In this document: positions 61,272 through 64,000 of the stretch, one piece after another | Layout: each line of letters starts with the position of its first letter | Numbering within the stretch: the first letter of the stretch is position 1 | Assembly (NCBI RefSeq): GCF_016735615.1 | Contig: NZ_JAERSF010000002.1 | Coordinates: 186,001 to 250,000 of the forward strand | DNA length: 64,000 nt | From: Flavobacterium tagetis | GTDB lineage: Bacteria; Bacteroidota; Bacteroidia; Flavobacteriales; Flavobacteriaceae | Direction: 5' to 3' | Notes under the pieces: model-generated | The model's input: the letters and a program-made list of their open reading frames with translations, nothing else | Database searches by the model: none | What the model was told of the DNA's origin: nothing | Position numbers and translations under genes: made by a program

Positions 61272-62474
61272 TTAATGTAAAATCTTTTCTATTGCTGTGT
61301 TTATTCTTAGAAGATCTTCTTCTAGACTTCCGTGATAACTATCTCGGTGCTCATTAATTAATTGAACCACATCGCGAATATCTTTTTCGTCTTTTCCTGT
61401 TTTATAATGCAATTTGGTTATAAAATCGTCATCGAGTTTCGTTGTATCAAGCAAATAATCGGTTCTTATTCTTTCTAAAAAGTAAATGATTTTTTTATCG
61501 ATAATATTTGTATGATCCCCTTCCTGATAATATAAATTTCCGACAGTTTTGGTAAAATCAACCGTTAGATTCTGCAACGGTTTTATGATTGGTACAATAC
61601 GTTGTTTTCGTTTTGCATTGAAAATCATAAAAATCAGAATTCCAAGTAAGCCTAAATACCAAGCCGATTTTAAAGCAGGCTGACTCCAGATATATCGCAT
61701 TGGAGAGCTTGAAATTCGTTTATCGTTAAAAGTTTTATTATACCAAAAAACATTTCCTTTCGGGATATAAGAAAGTACATTTTCGGTATATTGATAATAA
61801 TCTTTTTTCAGCAGATTGTAATTGGTAAAAGCAACTGGCTGCGTGTGCAAATAGAGATAGCCATTTTTATAAGGAACTTCGATAAAGTTTACTTGTCTTT
61901 TGTTTTTACTGCTAATTTGGTACCCTAAAACTTTTGTATTTAAAGTGTCTATTTTAGAAAAATAATCACTCAAACCAGTATTTAAAGTATATTTTTTTGT
62001 GCTTGCTTTTTTGTTTGCCATCCAAACCGAAATGCTGTCATTGGGCATAAAATCGGTTTTTAGCTCAATTTTTAAAGAATCTAATAGCACTTTGGGAAAT
62101 ACTTTCATACTTAGAAAAGCATTGTTTCCGTGAGAAACAAAATATAGAATTTCCTTCATAGATTGATCATCAATATTATCAACCTCAGAAATATTCATAA
62201 AAGTGCCTTTAATTTTATAAGTTTCTACATTTTCTCTAGCATCATATTGAGAATCTAAATATTCGTATGGAGTTTGTGTCGAAATTCTCTCTACTTTTTG
62301 TTTAAAAAGAACATCGGCTTCCTGATCAAAAACGTATAATCCGAATGGAATTTTATCTTCAACAGAATAGGTTGGAGTCCAATCAATAGGTTTTGGTTGC
62401 CCTTTGTCTACAAGTAATGTTATTCCGAAAATTAAAACCAGAATAGCAATGTATATTTTAATTTTATTATCCAT
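61272..62474 (-). CDS. DUF4350-type membrane protein
   Basis: The protein (about 400 residues from MDNKIKIYI) has an N-terminal helix (IAILVLIFGITLLV), a periplasmic central part and a second helix near residue 270 (AWYLGLLGILIFMIF). A basic cytoplasmic tail follows. This layout and PFGLYVFDQEADVLFKQKVERI fit DUF4350. It overlaps the end of the following DUF4129 gene's reading frame by eight bases, so translation is coupled. Function is unknown. Confidence 0.8.
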   Translation of the reverse strand: MDNKIKIYIAILVLIFGITLLVDKGQPKPIDWTPTYSVEDKIPFGLYVFDQEADVLFKQKVERISTQTPYEYLDSQYDARENVETYKIKGTFMNISEVDNIDDQSMKEILYFVSHGNNAFLSMKVFPKVLLDSLKIELKTDFMPNDSISVWMANKKASTKKYTLNTGLSDYFSKIDTLNTKVLGYQISSKNKRQVNFIEVPYKNGYLYLHTQPVAFTNYNLLKKDYYQYTENVLSYIPKGNVFWYNKTFNDKRISSSPMRYIWSQPALKSAWYLGLLGILIFMIFNAKRKQRIVPIIKPLQNLTVDFTKTVGNLYYQEGDHTNIIDKKIIYFLERIRTDYLLDTTKLDDDFITKLHYKTGKDEKDIRDVVQLINEHRDSYHGSLEEDLLRINTAIEKILH

Positions 62475-63243
62475 TACCAAAGGTTTTTAATGCTTTCTTA
62501 AATCTATTTTCAGTCTTTCTAAAAGTTATATCGTCAATTTCAAATTCGCCGTACCAAATATAATTGTATAAATAAGAAAGATAGGTAAACTCTTCTTTAT
62601 GAGCAGGATTATGCAGTTCGTATAAATAATCGGAATTGGTTTTTTCGATATCCCATTCAATATAGTGGTTCTGAGCCATTACTTTTAAAAGCCATAAATA
62701 ATAATATCGTACTGCAATTCTTTTTTCGCCAGCTTCTACACTTTCCTTAATAAGTTTTTCAAAATCTAAAAGATGAATGTTTTTTTCGGCATCAGAATAA
62801 AACAAAGCTCTTTTGTCGGCATTCTTTCCAAAAATCCATCTTCCTTCTCGTTTGATTAATGTCTTTACGATAAAATAAATCAAGATAATAACTACTAGAA
62901 TGGCAATTATTCTAAATAAAATTGCAACAAAATCCAGAGATGATTTTACACTGCTGAAATTAAATAAATTAAAAATTTGTCTAGCAAGCCAATGCTTAAA
63001 GTGGTCCCACCAGTTTTTTTCGGGAGTTTTGTATTCGTAAATAAATTCTTTATCGGTATATTTTTTCTTGAAATCTTTTTCAAAATGTCTGGTTTCTACA
63101 GTTCCAGAATCTACTTGAATGTCTTTTTCGGTATATTTAATTGCAGTAATTTTTGGAGGATCTTCAGTAATGGGAATAGAATCCTGAGCCTGAGAAATAC
63201 CGCAGCACAAAAGAAAAGATAAAATAAAAAATAATCTTGTCAT
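62467..63243 (-). CDS. DUF4129-domain membrane protein
   Basis: The 258-residue protein has a signal peptide (ending near SQAQ), a membrane helix (about residues 105-128, FVAILFRIIAILVVIILIYF) and a C-terminal DUF4129 domain (about 150-255, RVAVRYYYLWLLKVMAQNHYIEWD-type helices, ending TYLSYLYNYIWYGEFE). DUF4129 is normally found with DUF4350, MoxR and DUF58. It lies 10 bp after the SpoIIM-family gene. Confidence 0.85.
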   Translation of the reverse strand: MTRLFFILSFLLCCGISQAQDSIPITEDPPKITAIKYTEKDIQVDSGTVETRHFEKDFKKKYTDKEFIYEYKTPEKNWWDHFKHWLARQIFNLFNFSSVKSSLDFVAILFRIIAILVVIILIYFIVKTLIKREGRWIFGKNADKRALFYSDAEKNIHLLDFEKLIKESVEAGEKRIAVRYYYLWLLKVMAQNHYIEWDIEKTNSDYLYELHNPAHKEEFTYLSYLYNYIWYGEFEIDDITFRKTENRFKKALKTFGNG

Positions 63244-63252
63244 TACTTGGTC

Positions 63253-64000
63253 TTAAAGTTTTTCGACGGTTAAAGATTGAAATTTTTTCTGTACAATAAA
63301 AGGGTATATCAAGTAATAAAACGAAATTATTGCAAGCGTAAATAAGATAATAAAACTGCTTAGCCAATTGGGCATATCGATAGAATATCTGGTGATAAAA
63401 CCTTCTAAAAACCCTGCGCTTATAGTGAAAGGAAAAGTACTTAAGAATATTTTGAAGCTGTTTTTAAAACCAATTTTAAAAGAATTTAATCTTGAGAAAG
63501 TTTTAGGAAATAGGATAGAAGCTCCTAAAATAAATCCTGCTGTAGTTTCGATTACAATGGCGAAAATCTCCATCGAGCCATGAATCCAAATTCCCCTCAC
63601 ACTTTTCCAGAAAACACCTTGTTCGTAGAAAAAATATTGAAAAGAACCCAGCATGATGCAGTTTTGAAGAAAAATATTAAAAGTTCCGATTCCAACAAAA
63701 AGGCCATAAAAATAGCATTTGGCACCTACAAACAGGTTGTTTACAGTAATGCCGATAAAACTTCCCCAATTACTGCCAGAATCATACACGGCCATCGGAT
63801 TGCCTTTTTTGATGTTTTCTAAAGTCATATTGACATATTCGTCGCCTAAAATAAGACGCACGAAATCGCGATCATAACGAGCAGAAAGAACACCAATTGA
63901 AACGGTGACAAAAAACAAAGCAAAAGCATACACCAAATACCTTCTGTATTCGTAAACCAGTAATGGAACTTCAATTTTAAAGAAATCGACAACCCGATTT
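63253..64000 (-). CDS. Stage II sporulation protein M-like (SpoIIM) membrane protein, partial
   Basis: The reading frame is open to the right edge of the window (NRVVDFFKIEVPLLVYEYRRY upstream of the visible membrane helices), so the 5' end is missing. The visible part has about five membrane segments and the SpoIIM-like IWIHGSMEIFAIVIETTAGFILG. In non-sporulating Bacteroidota these proteins occur with an RDD protein and the DUF4129/DUF4350/MoxR/DUF58 set. Its role there is unknown. Confidence 0.85.
   Translation of the reverse strand, partial: NRVVDFFKIEVPLLVYEYRRYLVYAFALFFVTVSIGVLSARYDRDFVRLILGDEYVNMTLENIKKGNPMAVYDSGSNWGSFIGITVNNLFVGAKCYFYGLFVGIGTFNIFLQNCIMLGSFQYFFYEQGVFWKSVRGIWIHGSMEIFAIVIETTAGFILGASILFPKTFSRLNSFKIGFKNSFKIFLSTFPFTISAGFLEGFITRYSIDMPNWLSSFIILFTLAIISFYYLIYPFIVQKKFQSLTVEKL

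Overview
The window is chromosomal DNA of a member of the Flavobacteriaceae, most likely the genus Flavobacterium. It is AT-rich. Many genes are preceded by the Bacteroidota -7 promoter element TAnnTTTG. Marker proteins are typically flavobacterial: a 314-residue NusB, a monomeric NADP-isocitrate dehydrogenase, a cyclophilin-FKBP fusion, TonB-receptor/DUF4249 and DUF5723 outer-membrane proteins, and a PUR-type nucleic-acid-binding protein. No phage, insertion sequence, CRISPR array, rRNA or tRNA gene was found. The gaps hold many short interspersed repeats and hairpin terminators.

Layout. 1-6.6 kb (mostly minus): partial hydrolase lipoprotein, small membrane protein, rlmF, thiamine pyrophosphokinase, a DinB/GyrI-like pair, and a DUF4249 lipoprotein with its TonB-dependent receptor. 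6.7-12.6 kb (minus): icd, rplS with a possible L19 leader, an agmatine-deiminase-family lipoprotein and the AraC/GyrI regulator before it, trmD. 12.8-18.6 kb (plus): BamE-like lipoprotein, FMN reductase, a TIM-barrel isomerase/archaemetzincin/cupin run, MFS transporter, dual-family immunophilin, c-type cytochrome. 18.7-25.5 kb: GreA-family protein, a strongly structured intergenic region that may be a small RNA, redoxin, three alpha/beta hydrolases, CsaA, PUR protein, ABC exporter. 25.7-28.5 kb (plus): amino-acid dehydrogenase, nusB, yajC. 28.5-37.2 kb (minus): YdeI-like protein, pepT, then a sulfatase locus (sulfatase, beta-barrel protein, porin, DUF6515 protein, formylglycine-generating enzyme). 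37.6-44.8 kb: pyrD, a SatD/DUF3307 pair facing an HMG-CoA lyase across four copies of one palindromic site, a lipoprotein/DUF5723 pair, guaB. 44.8-52.1 kb (minus): DUF6263-like protein, small zinc-ribbon/helix-hairpin-helix protein, Tet(X)-like monooxygenase with a TetR regulator, L,D-transpeptidase, DUF4261 protein, S41 peptidase, NudK-like hydrolase. 52.2-57.4 kb (minus): purA, Fur-family regulator, rsh (RelA/SpoT), a SpoU methyltransferase. 57.5-64 kb (minus): alkaline-phosphatase-superfamily enzyme and a DUF58/MoxR/DUF4350/DUF4129/SpoIIM membrane cluster that runs off the window.

Functional links visible in the sequence. The FGE carries both catalytic cysteines and the sulfatase of the same locus carries the C-x-P-x-R site that FGE oxidises; an outer-membrane porin lies between them, suggesting a sulfate-ester uptake and cleavage unit. 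pyrD, guaB, purA and rsh place nucleotide synthesis and (p)ppGpp control in one region, although they are separate transcripts.

The two strongest unexplained signals are (i) four 20-bp sites TATTAC-N8-GTAATA at 27-28 bp spacing between satD and the HMG-CoA lyase gene, which looks like an undescribed SatD regulon operator, and (ii) the nested helices at 19330-19482 behind a perfect minus-strand -7 element, which look like an uncharacterised structured RNA. All family calls were made by eye from protein motifs; no database search was run.
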